This document shows, piece after piece, positions 1 to 11,468 of a stretch of DNA of 42,660 nt; position 1 is the first letter of the stretch, and each line of letters starts with the position of its first letter. Position numbers and translations under genes: made by a program. The notes beneath the pieces are model-generated. The model saw only the letters and a program-made list of their open reading frames with translations. It was not told where the DNA came from and ran no database searches. The DNA comes from Pseudomonas sp. GD03944 (GTDB lineage: Bacteria > Pseudomonadota > Gammaproteobacteria > Pseudomonadales > Pseudomonadaceae): positions 1 through 42,660 of the forward strand of contig NZ_JAOCAH010000023.1 of the NCBI RefSeq assembly GCF_029839275.1, in the 5' to 3' direction.

Positions 1-800
1 TGACCGACTTCACCACGATCCAGCTTGAAACCGACCCACGCGGCTTCGCCACCCTCTGGCTCAACCGCCCGGACAAGAACAACGCCTTCAACGCCGAGAT
101 GATCCGTGAGCTGATCCTCGCCCTCGACGCGGTGGCCAGCGACAAGTCGCTGCGCTTCCTGCTCCTGCGCGGCCGTGGCAAACACTTCTCCGCCGGTGCC
201 GACCTGGCCTGGATGCAGCACGCCGCCACCCTCGACTACACCGCCAACCTGGGCGACGCCCGGGAACTGGCCGAGCTGATGAACAACCTGTACTACCTGA
301 AGACCCCGACCCTGGCGGTGGTCCAGGGTGCGGCGTTCGGCGGCGCGGTGGGTCTGATCAGTTGCTGCGACATGGCCATCGGCAGCCAGGACGCGCAGCT
401 GTGCCTGTCCGAAGTGCGCATAGGCCTGGCGCCGGCGGTGATCAGCCCCTTCGTGGTCCAGGCCATCGGCGAGCGCGCTGCCCGCCGCTACGCCCTGACC
501 GCCGACCGTTTCAGCGGCGAGCGCGCCCGCGAACTGGGCCTGTTCGCCGAAAGCTACCCAAGCGATGCCCTGGACGCAGCGGTCGAGACCTGGATCGCCA
601 ACCTGCTGCTCAACAGCCCCCAGGCCATGCTCGCCAGCAAGGACCTGCTGCGTGAAGTCGGCACTGGCGCGCTGACCCCGGCCCTGCGTCGCTACACCGA
701 AAACGCCATCGCCCGCATCCGCGTGAGCGCCGAAGGCCAGGAAGGCCTGCGCGCCTTCCTCGACAAGCGCCAGCCCAACTGGCAGGAGAAACAGGCATGA
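1..800 (+). CDS. liuC: Methylglutaconyl-CoA hydratase (LiuC), 5' end one base outside window
   Basis: Crotonase-fold enzyme expected to hydrate 3-methylglutaconyl-CoA to HMG-CoA in cytosolic leucine and isovalerate breakdown. The window opens on TG of what is almost certainly an ATG start (next codons read TDFTTIQLE), so only one base is missing and the protein is about 266 residues, normal for the family. The oxyanion-hole motif HFSAGAD lies near residues 62-68 and the second crotonase signature (VQGAAFGGAVGL) near 108-119. It overlaps the next gene by four bases (ATGA), which implies translational coupling in a liu operon whose upstream genes (liuR, liuA, liuB expected) lie outside the window. 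Crotonases are hard to assign by sequence alone; the call rests on the coupled carboxylase subunit and nearby HMG-CoA lyase. Confidence 0.88.
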   Translation, partial: TDFTTIQLETDPRGFATLWLNRPDKNNAFNAEMIRELILALDAVASDKSLRFLLLRGRGKHFSAGADLAWMQHAATLDYTANLGDARELAELMNNLYYLKTPTLAVVQGAAFGGAVGLISCCDMAIGSQDAQLCLSEVRIGLAPAVISPFVVQAIGERAARRYALTADRFSGERARELGLFAESYPSDALDAAVETWIANLLLNSPQAMLASKDLLREVGTGALTPALRRYTENAIARIRVSAEGQEGLRAFLDKRQPNWQEKQA

Positions 801-2746
801 GCCCACGCACCCTCGACACCCTGCTGGTGGCCAACCGTGGTGAAATCGCCTGCCGCGTGATGCGCACCGCCAAGGCCATGGGCATTCGCACCGTGGCGGT
901 CCATAGCGCCATCGACCACGCCGCCCGCCATGCCCGCGAGGCCGACATCCGCGTCGACCTCGGCGGCGCCCGGCCCGGCGAAAGCTACCTGCTGATCGAC
1001 AAGATCATTGCCGCGGCCAAGGCCAGCGGCGCCCAGGCCATCCACCCCGGGTATGGCTTCCTCTCGGAAAACGCCGGGTTCGCCCGGGCCATCGAAGACG
1101 CCGGGCTGATATTCCTCGGCCCACCCGCCTCGGCCATCGACGCCATGGGCAGCAAGTCGGCAGCCAAGGCGCTGATGGAAGCCGCCGGCGTGCCGCTGGT
1201 GCCCGGCTACCACGGCGAAGCCCAGGACCTGGCGACCTTCCGCGAGGCCGCCGAGCGCATCGGCTACCCGGTGCTGCTCAAGGCCGCCGCTGGCGGTGGC
1301 GGCAAGGGCATGAAGGTGGTCGAACGTGAAAGCGAGCTGGCCGAGGCCCTCGCCAGCGCCCAGCGCGAGGCGCAGTCCTCGTTCGGCGACGCGCGCATGC
1401 TGGTCGAGAAATACGTGCTCAAGCCGCGCCACGTGGAGATCCAGGTATTCGCCGACCAGCACGGCCACTGCCTGTACCTCAACGAGCGCGACTGCTCGAT
1501 CCAGCGGCGCCACCAGAAGGTGGTGGAAGAAGCCCCGGCCCCCGGCCTGTCGCCCGAACTGCGCCGCGCCATGGGCGAAGCGGCGGTGAAAGCCGCGCAG
1601 GCCATCGGCTACGTCGGTGCCGGCACCGTGGAGTTCCTGCTGGACGAGCGCGGCGACTTCTTCTTCATGGAGATGAACACCCGCCTGCAAGTCGAACACC
1701 CGGTCACCGAGGCCATCACCGGCCTTGATCTGGTGGCCTGGCAGATTCGCGTGGCCCGTGGCGAAGCGCTGCCCATTACCCAAGACCAGGTGCCGCTGAT
1801 CGGCCACGCCATCGAAGTGCGGCTGTACGCCGAAGACCCGGACAACGACTTCCTGCCGGCCACCGGCACCCTGGCCCTGTACCGCGAAGCCGCGACCGGC
1901 ACCGGGCGCCGCGTCGACAGCGGCGTGGCCGAAGGCGACACGGTGTCACCGTTCTACGACCCGATGCTGGGCAAGCTGATCGCCTGGGGCGAAAACCGCG
2001 AGGAAGCGCGCCTGCGCCTGCTGGCCATGCTCGGCGAAACCTGCGTGGGCGGCGTGCGCACCAACCTGGCATTCCTGCAGCGGGTACTCGCACACCCGGC
2101 CTTCGCCGCCGCAGAGCTGGACACCGGTTTCATCCCCCGCCACCAGGCGCAACTGCTGCCGGCGCCCGCCGCCCTACCCGATGCGTTCTGGCAACTGGCC
2201 GCCGAGGCCCTGGTGCAGAGCGAGCCTGCCCGCACACGGGACGACGACCGCCATTCGCCCTGGGCGGCCAACAGCGGCCTGCGCCTGGGCCTGCCCGCAG
2301 CCATCGACCTGCACCTGAGCTGCCAGGGCGAGCGCCAGGTGGTGCGCCTGCGCCACGGCGCCCCGTCCACCGTGCAGTGGGCCGGCGAAGGCCTGACGGT
2401 CGAGCACGACGGCGTGCGCCAGCAACACCTGGCCCTGCGCCGCGGCGACACCCTCTACCTGCGTTGGCAGGGCGAATTGCGCGCGGTGCAGGCCATCGAC
2501 CCGATTGCCGAAGCCGAGGCCAGCCACGCTCAACACGGCGGCCTGACCGCCCCCATGAACGGCAGCATCGTGCGCGTGCTGGTCGAACCGGGCCAGGCCG
2601 TGGAAGCCGGCACCGCCCTGGTGGTGCTGGAAGCCATGAAGATGGAACACAGCATCCGCGCCCCGGAAGCCGGCACGGTCAAAGCGCTGTACTGCACCGA
2701 AGGGGAAATGGTCAGCGAAGGCACCGTACTGGTGGAGCTCGAATAG
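797..2746 (+). CDS. liuD: 3-Methylcrotonyl-CoA carboxylase, biotin-containing alpha subunit (LiuD)
   Basis: Biotin-dependent carboxylase subunit of 649 residues. It carries biotin carboxylase (residues 1 to about 450) with the ATP-grasp glycine loop AAAGGGGKGM near 164-172 and the catalytic-region motif EMNTRLQVEHPVTE at 292-305. The C-terminal biotinyl domain has EAMKMEH with the biotinylated lysine at about 615. With the LiuB carboxyltransferase (outside the window) it would carboxylate 3-methylcrotonyl-CoA to 3-methylglutaconyl-CoA, the substrate of the adjacent LiuC. The start is fixed by the ATGA overlap with liuC. Geranyl-CoA or propionyl-CoA carboxylase alpha subunits look similar; context favours methylcrotonyl-CoA. 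It is the last gene before a 515-base repeat-rich gap, whereas in P. aeruginosa liuE follows closely. Confidence 0.9.
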   Translation: MSPRTLDTLLVANRGEIACRVMRTAKAMGIRTVAVHSAIDHAARHAREADIRVDLGGARPGESYLLIDKIIAAAKASGAQAIHPGYGFLSENAGFARAIEDAGLIFLGPPASAIDAMGSKSAAKALMEAAGVPLVPGYHGEAQDLATFREAAERIGYPVLLKAAAGGGGKGMKVVERESELAEALASAQREAQSSFGDARMLVEKYVLKPRHVEIQVFADQHGHCLYLNERDCSIQRRHQKVVEEAPAPGLSPELRRAMGEAAVKAAQAIGYVGAGTVEFLLDERGDFFFMEMNTRLQVEHPVTEAITGLDLVAWQIRVARGEALPITQDQVPLIGHAIEVRLYAEDPDNDFLPATGTLALYREAATGTGRRVDSGVAEGDTVSPFYDPMLGKLIAWGENREEARLRLLAMLGETCVGGVRTNLAFLQRVLAHPAFAAAELDTGFIPRHQAQLLPAPAALPDAFWQLAAEALVQSEPARTRDDDRHSPWAANSGLRLGLPAAIDLHLSCQGERQVVRLRHGAPSTVQWAGEGLTVEHDGVRQQHLALRRGDTLYLRWQGELRAVQAIDPIAEAEASHAQHGGLTAPMNGSIVRVLVEPGQAVEAGTALVVLEAMKMEHSIRAPEAGTVKALYCTEGEMVSEGTVLVELE

Positions 2747-2825
2747 CCCCTTGGCCCCGTAGGGTGGATGGCGCTTTTTACACCCTCCATCGCGACTCGA
2801 TTGGCCATGATGGCGCAATCCTGTA

Positions 2826-2866
2826 GGAGGGGCTTCAGCCCTGAATTTCGCCGCTGAAGCGCCTCC
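2826..2866. repeat. REP-like palindrome copy 1
   Basis: Left arm GGAGGGGCTTCAGC (2826-2839) and right arm GCTGAAGCGCCTCC (2853-2866) pair with a single mismatch around a 13-base loop. This resembles the dispersed extragenic palindromes of Pseudomonas genomes and may act as a transcript-end stabiliser after liuD. Confidence 0.75.
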
Positions 2867-2995
2867 CACAAAGGTGCTGTATTGGTGGAGATCGGGAAGC
2901 GGACGTAGAGTGGATCACGCTTTATCGATCCACCATCTTGTCATTCACCCGGATAGGGTGGACATGAAAAGCGATGTCCACCCTACACAAGTGCG

Positions 2996-3036
2996 GGAGA
3001 GGCTTCAGCCATGAGCATCGCCGCTGAAGCGCCTCC
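2996..3036. repeat. REP-like palindrome copy 2
   Basis: Left arm GGAGAGGCTTCAGC (2996-3009) and right arm GCTGAAGCGCCTCC (3023-3036), with the same 13-base loop length as copy 1. It lies inside the first half of a diverged tandem duplication (2906-3179). Confidence 0.75.
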
Positions 3037-3137
3037 CACGGTAGGCTGCTCCAGGCACCGTAGGGTGGATCACGCTTCATCGATCCACCACTTGGTCATT
3101 CGTCAGGCGGGTCGACATGAAAAACGATCTCCACCGT

Positions 3138-3179
3138 GGGAGGGGCTTCAGCCGCGACGGTGACGCTGAAGCGACGCCC
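3138..3179. repeat. REP-like palindrome copy 3
   Basis: Left arm GGGAGGGGCTTCAGC (3138-3152) and a diverged right arm GCTGAAGCGACGCCC (3165-3179). The right arm no longer pairs fully, so this copy looks like a decayed or variant member. Confidence 0.65.
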
Positions 3180-3261
3180 AGGGCAGCCGCCTGCGACAAC
3201 AGCTTTACGCGCGCGCCCAATCCCAGTATCTACGACACATGGAACACGATGAGGAATCCCG

Positions 3262-4164
3262 ATGAGCCTGCCCCACTCCGTACGCCTGGTCGAAGTCGGC
3301 CCCCGCGACGGCCTGCAGAACGAGAAACAGCCGATCAGCGTCGCCGACAAGGTGCGCCTGACCGATGACCTGAGCGCCGCCGGCCTGGGCTACATCGAAG
3401 TCGGCAGCTTCGTCTCGCCCAAGTGGGTGCCGCAGATGGCCGGTTCCGCCGAGGTGTTCGCCGGCATCCAGCGCAAACCGGGCGTCACCTACGCCGCCCT
3501 GGCGCCGAACATGAAAGGCCTGGAAGCCGCTCTGGAGGCCAAGGTCGAGGAAGTGGCCGTGTTCGCTGCCGCCAGCGAGGCCTTTTCGCAGAAGAACATC
3601 AACTGCTCCATCGCCGAGAGCCTGGAGCGCTTCGTGCCGCTGATGGCGGCGGCCAAAGCCGCCAATGTGCGCGTGCGCGGCTACGTGTCCTGCGTGCTCG
3701 GCTGCCCCTACGACGGCGCGGTGGACGCCGCCCAGGTCGCCAGCGTGGCCCGCGAGCTGTACGCCATGGGCTGCTACGAGGTGTCGCTGGGCGACACCAT
3801 CGGCACCGGCACCGCCGGCCAGACCCGCCACCTGTTCAACGTGGTCGGCCGCGAGGTGCCGCGCCACCTGCTGGCCGGGCACTTCCACGACACCTACGGC
3901 CAGGCCCTGGCCAATATCTACGCCAGCCTGCTGGAAGGCATCGCCGTGTTCGACAGCTCGGTCGCCGGCCTGGGCGGTTGCCCCTACGCCAAGGGCGCCA
4001 CCGGCAACGTCGCCACCGAAGACGTGCTGTACCTGTTGCAGGGCCTGGGGATCGAGACCGGCATCGACATGGACCGCCTGATCGACGCCGGCGCCCGGAT
4101 CTGCAGCGTGCTGGACAAGCCCAACGGCTCGCGCGTCGCCCGGGCGCGCCTGGCCAGCCGCTGA
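3262..4164 (+). CDS. liuE: Hydroxymethylglutaryl-CoA lyase (LiuE/MvaB)
   Basis: TIM-barrel lyase of 300 residues that would split HMG-CoA into acetyl-CoA and acetoacetate, the last step of leucine catabolism. Family signatures are clear: EVGPRDGLQNE at 11-21 (Arg15 catalytic, Asp16 metal ligand), HFHD at 207-210 (metal-binding histidines) and GLGGCPYAKGATGNVATED from 236 with the conserved active-site-loop Cys240. The ATG at 3262 has a GAGGAA ribosome site about 7 bases upstream. Unlike a typical liuABCDE operon, it is cut off from liuD by 515 bp of repeats, so it may have its own promoter or depend on read-through. Its product acetoacetate feeds the genes immediately downstream (HbcR-like regulator, BdhA, acetoacetyl-CoA synthetase). 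Confidence 0.92.
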   Translation: MSLPHSVRLVEVGPRDGLQNEKQPISVADKVRLTDDLSAAGLGYIEVGSFVSPKWVPQMAGSAEVFAGIQRKPGVTYAALAPNMKGLEAALEAKVEEVAVFAAASEAFSQKNINCSIAESLERFVPLMAAAKAANVRVRGYVSCVLGCPYDGAVDAAQVASVARELYAMGCYEVSLGDTIGTGTAGQTRHLFNVVGREVPRHLLAGHFHDTYGQALANIYASLLEGIAVFDSSVAGLGGCPYAKGATGNVATEDVLYLLQGLGIETGIDMDRLIDAGARICSVLDKPNGSRVARARLASR

Positions 4165-4229
4165 GTGCTGCGACCTTTGTCAGATTGCCCAACCGCCCGC
4201 GCCGAGTAAGCTCGGCCTCTTTGCGCCGC

Positions 4230-5648
<1,419 letters not shown>

Positions 5649-5652
5649 AACG

Positions 5653-5674
5653 GAGACATGTCTCTATTTAGAGA
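5653..5674. promoter_or_regulatory. Candidate upstream activating sequence for the HbcR-like activator
   Basis: Two overlapping perfect palindromes occur: GAGACATGTCTC (5653-5664) and TCTCTATTTAGAGA (5661-5674). A further half-site GGAGACA is at 5727-5733. They sit 123-150 bp upstream of a -24/-12 promoter, the usual place for an enhancer bound by a sigma-54 activator. Binding by the neighbouring gene product is inferred. Confidence 0.6.
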
Positions 5675-5796
5675 CACCCTGATTTACGCAGCTCCAGGCC
5701 GATACGCCAGCGATCTGTCCACGAACGGAGACAACGCCGGTAAGCGGAACCTACCAACCTTTTATATTTCTGTTTTATTTCAATGACTTAACGTTC

Positions 5797-5812
5797 TGGC
5801 ACGGAAGTCGCT
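5797..5812 (+). promoter_or_regulatory. Sigma-54 (-24/-12) promoter of the permease-bdhA-transporter operon
   Basis: TGGCACGGAAGTCGCT matches the consensus TGGCACRNNNNTTGCW at all but one fixed position, with the invariant GG at 5798-5799 and GC at 5810-5811 separated by exactly ten bases. It lies 80 bp before the permease start and downstream of the enhancer-like palindromes. Confidence 0.8.
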
Positions 5813-5842
5813 ATCACCTGTTTCACGACCCTGGCGGTCGCC

Positions 5843-5853
5843 AACAAAAACAA
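5843..5853 (+). promoter_or_regulatory. Possible Crc/Hfq catabolite-activity motif in the permease leader
   Basis: AACAAAAACAA contains two overlapping AANAANAA matches (5843-5850 and 5846-5853). In Pseudomonas this motif in leader RNA recruits Hfq/Crc for carbon catabolite repression. It is about 40 bases upstream of the start codon rather than on the ribosome site, so the effect is uncertain. Confidence 0.4.
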
Positions 5854-5891
5854 TGATGCCGCGCAACGACGCGGCGCCAGGAGATAGCTCC

Positions 5892-7283
5892 ATGAGCGTG
5901 ATCATCGCCCTCGCGGCACTCGCCTTGCTGATGCTCGCCGCCTACCGCGGCTACAGCGTCATCCTCTTTGCCCCCATCGCCGCCCTCGGCGCCGTGCTGT
6001 TCACCGACCCGTCCGCCGTGGCGCCCATGTTCACCGGGGTGTTCATGGAGAAGATGGTCGGCTTCATCAAACTCTACTTCCCGGTGTTTCTGCTCGGCGC
6101 GGTGTTCGGCAAGCTGATCGAACTGTCCGGCTTCTCCCGGGCCATCGTCGCCGCCGCCATCCGCATTCTCGGCACCGGCCAGGCGATGCTGGTGATCGTG
6201 CTGGTCTGCGCCCTGCTCACCTATGGCGGCGTGTCGCTGTTCGTGGTGGTGTTTGCGGTCTACCCGTTCGCCGCCGAGATGTTCCGCCAGAGCGACATCC
6301 CCAAGCGCCTGATTCCAGCCACCATTGCCCTCGGCGCGTTCAGCTTCACCATGGACGCCCTGCCCGGCACCCCACAGATTCAGAACATCATTCCCACCAC
6401 CTTTTTTGGCACCACCTCCTGGGCGGCGCCATGGCTGGGGGTGATCGGCACGATCTTCGTGTTCAGCGTCGGCATGTACTACCTGCACCGCCAGTTGAAG
6501 AAGGCCCGGCGCAAGGGCGAAGGCTATGGCACCGAGCTGCGCAACGAGCCGGAAACCGCCGAGGACATCGCCCTGCCCAACCCCTGGCTGGCGCTGTCGC
6601 CGCTGGTGCTGGTGGGCGTGGCCAACCTGGCGTTCACTCACTGGATTCCGCAGTTCTACGGCAAGACCCACACCCTGCAACTGGCCGGCATGGCCACGCC
6701 AGTGACCAGTGAAGTGGCCAAGCTGACCGGTATCTGGGCGGTGCAGGCCGCGTTGCTGCTGGGCATCCTGCTGGTGCTGATCTGCGGCTTCCGCGCCATC
6801 CGCGCACGCCTGGCCGAAGGCACCAAGACCGCCGTCGGCGGCGCGCTGCTGGCGTCGATGAACACCGCCTCGGAATACGGTTTCGGCGCGGTGATCGCCG
6901 CCCTGCCCGGCTTCCTGGTGCTGGCCGATGCGCTGAAGAACATCCCCGATCCGCTGGTCAACGAAGCCATTACCGTGACCCTGCTGGCCGGTATCACCGG
7001 CTCGGCCTCCGGCGGCATGAGCATCGCCCTGGCGGCCATGTCCGACACCTTCATCGCCGCCGCCAACGCGGCCAACATCCCGCTGGAAGTGCTGCACCGG
7101 GTGGCCTCCATGGCCAGCGGCGGCATGGACACCCTGCCGCACAACGGCGCGGTGATCACCCTGCTGGCGGTGACCGGCCTCACCCACCGCGAGGCCTACA
7201 AGGACATTTTCGGCATCACCATCATCAAGACCCTGGCGGTATTTTTCGTCATCGCCGTGTTCTACAGCACCGGCATCGTCTGA
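5892..7283 (+). CDS. GntP-family permease, likely for 3-hydroxybutyrate or acetoacetate
   Basis: Inner-membrane protein of 463 residues, hydrophobic almost throughout with about 12 membrane segments. It has GntP/CitM-like features such as ALLTYGGVSLFVVVFAVYPF, the MDALPGTPQIQN motif and the ASGGMDTLPHNGAVITLL stretch near the C-terminus. The chosen ATG at 5892 follows CAGGAGA at a good distance; an earlier in-frame ATG at 5853 would add 13 hydrophilic residues and lacks a good ribosome site. It is first in the putative sigma-54-driven operon, followed 25 bases later by bdhA. The GntP family moves gluconate and other small hydroxy-acids; the ketone-body context suggests 3-hydroxybutyrate or acetoacetate, but the sequence does not show the substrate. 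Confidence 0.85.
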   Translation: MSVIIALAALALLMLAAYRGYSVILFAPIAALGAVLFTDPSAVAPMFTGVFMEKMVGFIKLYFPVFLLGAVFGKLIELSGFSRAIVAAAIRILGTGQAMLVIVLVCALLTYGGVSLFVVVFAVYPFAAEMFRQSDIPKRLIPATIALGAFSFTMDALPGTPQIQNIIPTTFFGTTSWAAPWLGVIGTIFVFSVGMYYLHRQLKKARRKGEGYGTELRNEPETAEDIALPNPWLALSPLVLVGVANLAFTHWIPQFYGKTHTLQLAGMATPVTSEVAKLTGIWAVQAALLLGILLVLICGFRAIRARLAEGTKTAVGGALLASMNTASEYGFGAVIAALPGFLVLADALKNIPDPLVNEAITVTLLAGITGSASGGMSIALAAMSDTFIAAANAANIPLEVLHRVASMASGGMDTLPHNGAVITLLAVTGLTHREAYKDIFGITIIKTLAVFFVIAVFYSTGIV

Positions 7284-7308
7284 CCGCAGCGCGGCAAAGG
7301 AGACACCC

Positions 7309-8076
7309 ATGAATCTGCACGGCAAGACCGCACTGGTCACCGGTTCCACCAGCGGCATCGGCTTAGGGATAGCCCTCAAGCTGGCCGAGGCCGGCGCCAA
7401 CCTGGTGCTCAACGGCTTCGGCGACGTGGAGGCGGCCGTGCAGGCCGTCTCCGCCCATGGCGGCCAGGTCCGCCACCACCCGGCGGACATGAGCAAACCC
7501 GAAGAGATCGAAGCCCTGATGCAGTTCTGCGATGCGCAGTTCGGCAGCCTCGACATCCTGGTCAACAACGCTGGCATCCAGCACGTGGCGCCGGTGGAAG
7601 CCTTCCCGGTGGAGCGCTGGAACGCGGTGATCGCCATCAACCTCAGCTCGGCCTTCCACACCACCCGCCTGGCGCTGCCGGGCATGCGCGAACGCAACTG
7701 GGGCCGGATCATCAACATCGCCTCGGCCCACGGCCTGGCGGCCTCGGCCGGCAAGAGCGCCTACGTGGCGGCCAAGCATGGCCTGGTCGGCCTGACCAAG
7801 AGCGTGGCCCTGGAAACCGCCACCACCGGCATCACCTGCAACGCCATCTGCCCAGGCTGGGTGCTGACCCCGCTGGTGCAGAAGCAGATCGACAGCCGCG
7901 CCGTGGACGGCGACATCGCCCGCTCGCGCCACGACCTGCTGGCGGAAAAACAGCCCTCGCTGGACTTCGTCACCCCCGAGCAGCTCGGCGAGCTGGCCCT
8001 GTTCCTCTGCAGCGACGCCGCCATCCAGGTACGCGGCGCCGCCTGGAACATGGACGGTGGCTGGCTGGCGCAATAA
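7309..8076 (+). CDS. bdhA: 3-Hydroxybutyrate dehydrogenase (BdhA)
   Basis: Classical short-chain dehydrogenase of 255 residues that would interconvert (R)-3-hydroxybutyrate and acetoacetate with NAD(H). Visible signatures are the nucleotide-binding TGSTSGIG at 11-18, NNAG at 86-89 and the catalytic Ser139-Tyr152-Lys156 set (IASAHG...AYVAAK). The family's C-terminal stretch LCSDAAIQVRGAAWNMDGGW is also present and matches bacterial 3-hydroxybutyrate dehydrogenases well. AAAGGAGA sits seven bases before the ATG. It lies between the permease and the short-chain fatty-acid transporter and downstream of the HbcR-like activator, consistent with ketone-body use. Confidence 0.92.
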   Translation: MNLHGKTALVTGSTSGIGLGIALKLAEAGANLVLNGFGDVEAAVQAVSAHGGQVRHHPADMSKPEEIEALMQFCDAQFGSLDILVNNAGIQHVAPVEAFPVERWNAVIAINLSSAFHTTRLALPGMRERNWGRIINIASAHGLAASAGKSAYVAAKHGLVGLTKSVALETATTGITCNAICPGWVLTPLVQKQIDSRAVDGDIARSRHDLLAEKQPSLDFVTPEQLGELALFLCSDAAIQVRGAAWNMDGGWLAQ

Positions 8077-8109
8077 ACGCTATAGACTGGGGTCCAAAGG
8101 CGTCACTAC

Positions 8110-8120
8110 AACAACAAGAA
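8110..8120 (+). promoter_or_regulatory. Crc/Hfq catabolite-activity motif at the ribosome site of the transporter gene
   Basis: AACAACAAGAA holds two overlapping AANAANAA matches (8110-8117 and 8113-8120), directly touching the GAAGAGG ribosome-binding region of the gene starting at 8132. This is the classical placement for Crc/Hfq translational repression in Pseudomonas. Confidence 0.55.
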
Positions 8121-8131
8121 GAGGTCACCCG

Positions 8132-9478
8132 ATGTTCAGTCGAATCACCCATTGGAGCGTGCAGCTGGTCCAGCGCTACCTGCCCTCCGCCTTCGTGTTT
8201 TCCGCGTTGCTCACGCTGTTCGTGCTGTTCCTGGCCATGTTCAGCACCCAACAGGGCCTGCCCGCCATGGTCAGGCACTGGAACGTCGGTTTCTGGGCGC
8301 TCCTGGCGTTCGCCATGCAGATGGCCCTGGTGTTCGTCACCGGGCATGCCCTGGCCAGCGCACCACCGGTGCGCCGCCTGCTCGACCGCGTGGCCGCCAT
8401 CCCAAGAACCCCGACCCAGGCAATTCTGACCATCAGCCTGATCGCCCTGGCCGGCTGCTGGATCAACTGGGGATTCGGCCTGGTCATCGGCGCCGTGATG
8501 GCCCGTGCCCTGGCCCGCCAGGTCAAGGGCGTGGACTACCCGCTGCTGGTGGCGTCGGCCTACTCGGGCTTCCTGGTCTGGCACGGCGGTTTGTCCGGCT
8601 CGATCCCGCTGGCGCTGGCCGGCGGCGGCCCGGACGTGGCCAAGGTCAGCGGTGGCGTGATCGATGCCCCCATCGGCGTGGCGCTGACCCTGTTCACCCC
8701 GCTCAACCTGACCATCATCGCCCTGCTGGTGATCGGCCTGCCGCTGCTCAACCGTGCTATGCACCCCAAACCGGAGCAGACCAAAGTCGCCGATCCGGCG
8801 CTGCTGCAGGAGCCCGAAGCCGAAACGCCCGAGCGCGATACCCCGGCACAGCGCCTGGATGACAGCCGCCTGCTCGGCCTGGCGCTGGTGGCGATGGCCG
8901 CACTGTTCTATGTCGGGCACTTCATGGACAAGGGGTTTGCCCTCGACCTGAACACGGTGATCGGCATCTTCCTGTTTCTCGGCCTGCTGCTGCACGGCAG
9001 CCCGGAACGCTACATGCGCGCCGTGGACATCAGCGTGCGCGGCATTGGCGGCATCGTCCTGCTGTTCCCCTTCTACGCCGGGATCATGGGCATGATGACC
9101 GGTGCCAACGCGGACGGCACCTCGCTGGCCGGGCAGATCAGCCAGCTGTTCATCGACGGCTCGTCAGCGGACAGCTTCCCGTTGCTGGCGTTTCTCAGCG
9201 CTGGGGTGGTCAACGTCTTCGTGCCTTCGGGTGGTGGGCAATGGGCCGTGCAAGGCCCGATCATGCTGCCCGCCGGACAGGCGCTGGGCGTGGCGCCCGC
9301 CGTTACTGCCATGGCCATCGCCTGGGGCGATGCCTGGACCAACATGATTCAGCCGTTCTGGGCCTTGCCGCTGCTTGGCATCGTCGGCCTCGGAGCCCGC
9401 GACATCATGGGCTACTGCCTGATCGCCCTGGTCTATTCCGGGATTGTCATTTCCGCCTGTTTCTATTTCCTCGCCTGA
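8132..9478 (+). CDS. AtoE-family short-chain fatty-acid transporter
   Basis: Hydrophobic protein of 448 residues with about 11-12 membrane segments, resembling AtoE/short-chain fatty-acid transporters. Typical stretches are SLIALAGCWINWGFGLVIGA, YSGFLVWHGGLSGSIPL, FVPSGGGQWAVQGPI and WGDAWTNMIQPFWALPLLG. The ATG at 8132 is preferred because it follows GAAGAGG; an in-frame upstream ATG at 8057 overlaps the end of bdhA and gives a non-hydrophobic N-terminus. It probably imports acetoacetate, butyrate or related acids. Its ribosome site is overlaid by an AACAACAA Crc-type motif, so it is likely repressed when preferred carbon sources are present. Confidence 0.9.
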   Translation: MFSRITHWSVQLVQRYLPSAFVFSALLTLFVLFLAMFSTQQGLPAMVRHWNVGFWALLAFAMQMALVFVTGHALASAPPVRRLLDRVAAIPRTPTQAILTISLIALAGCWINWGFGLVIGAVMARALARQVKGVDYPLLVASAYSGFLVWHGGLSGSIPLALAGGGPDVAKVSGGVIDAPIGVALTLFTPLNLTIIALLVIGLPLLNRAMHPKPEQTKVADPALLQEPEAETPERDTPAQRLDDSRLLGLALVAMAALFYVGHFMDKGFALDLNTVIGIFLFLGLLLHGSPERYMRAVDISVRGIGGIVLLFPFYAGIMGMMTGANADGTSLAGQISQLFIDGSSADSFPLLAFLSAGVVNVFVPSGGGQWAVQGPIMLPAGQALGVAPAVTAMAIAWGDAWTNMIQPFWALPLLGIVGLGARDIMGYCLIALVYSGIVISACFYFLA

Positions 9479-9493
9479 TTACTGGATGTACCG

Positions 9494-11449
<1,956 letters not shown>

Positions 11450-11468
11450 TGGCCTGACACTGGCCAAA

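Larger units (their letters stand above)
2906..3179. repeat. Diverged tandem composite repeat, period about 155 bp
   Basis: TAGAGTGGATCACGCTTTAT at 2906 and TAGGGTGGATCACGCTTCAT at 3061 begin two parallel blocks. Each continues with CGATCCACCA, a TTGGTCATTC-like stretch, a GACATGAAAA core and then a REP-like palindrome. The second block is about 12 bases shorter before its palindrome. The order of shared segments shows that a composite unit was duplicated, rather than two repeats landing independently. Confidence 0.7.
2747..3261. other. 515-bp intergenic region filled with mosaic palindromic repeats
   Basis: No credible gene lies between liuD and liuE. The stretch consists of two interleaved repeat families. 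One is a REP-like palindrome (GGAGGGGCTTCAGC...GCTGAAGCGCCTCC), present three times. The other is a GTAGGGTGGAT... / ...ATCCACC element that starts near 2759, 2905 and 3060, with an inverted GGGTGGACAT/ATGTCCACCC copy near 2956-2984. The liuE ribosome site (GAGGAA near 3250) is at the right end. Confidence 0.85.

Noticed and set aside
3423..4229. Long open upstream extension of the HbcR-like regulator through liuE (741-residue frame)
   Set aside because: The extension is arginine/proline/glycine-rich shadow sequence of liuE in another frame; the PAS domain begins right after the ATGs at 4230/4242.
5823..7754. 643-residue open frame antisense to the permease and bdhA
   Set aside because: His/Gly/Gln-rich composition typical of antisense frames in high-GC genes, no motif; the plus-strand genes are clearly real.
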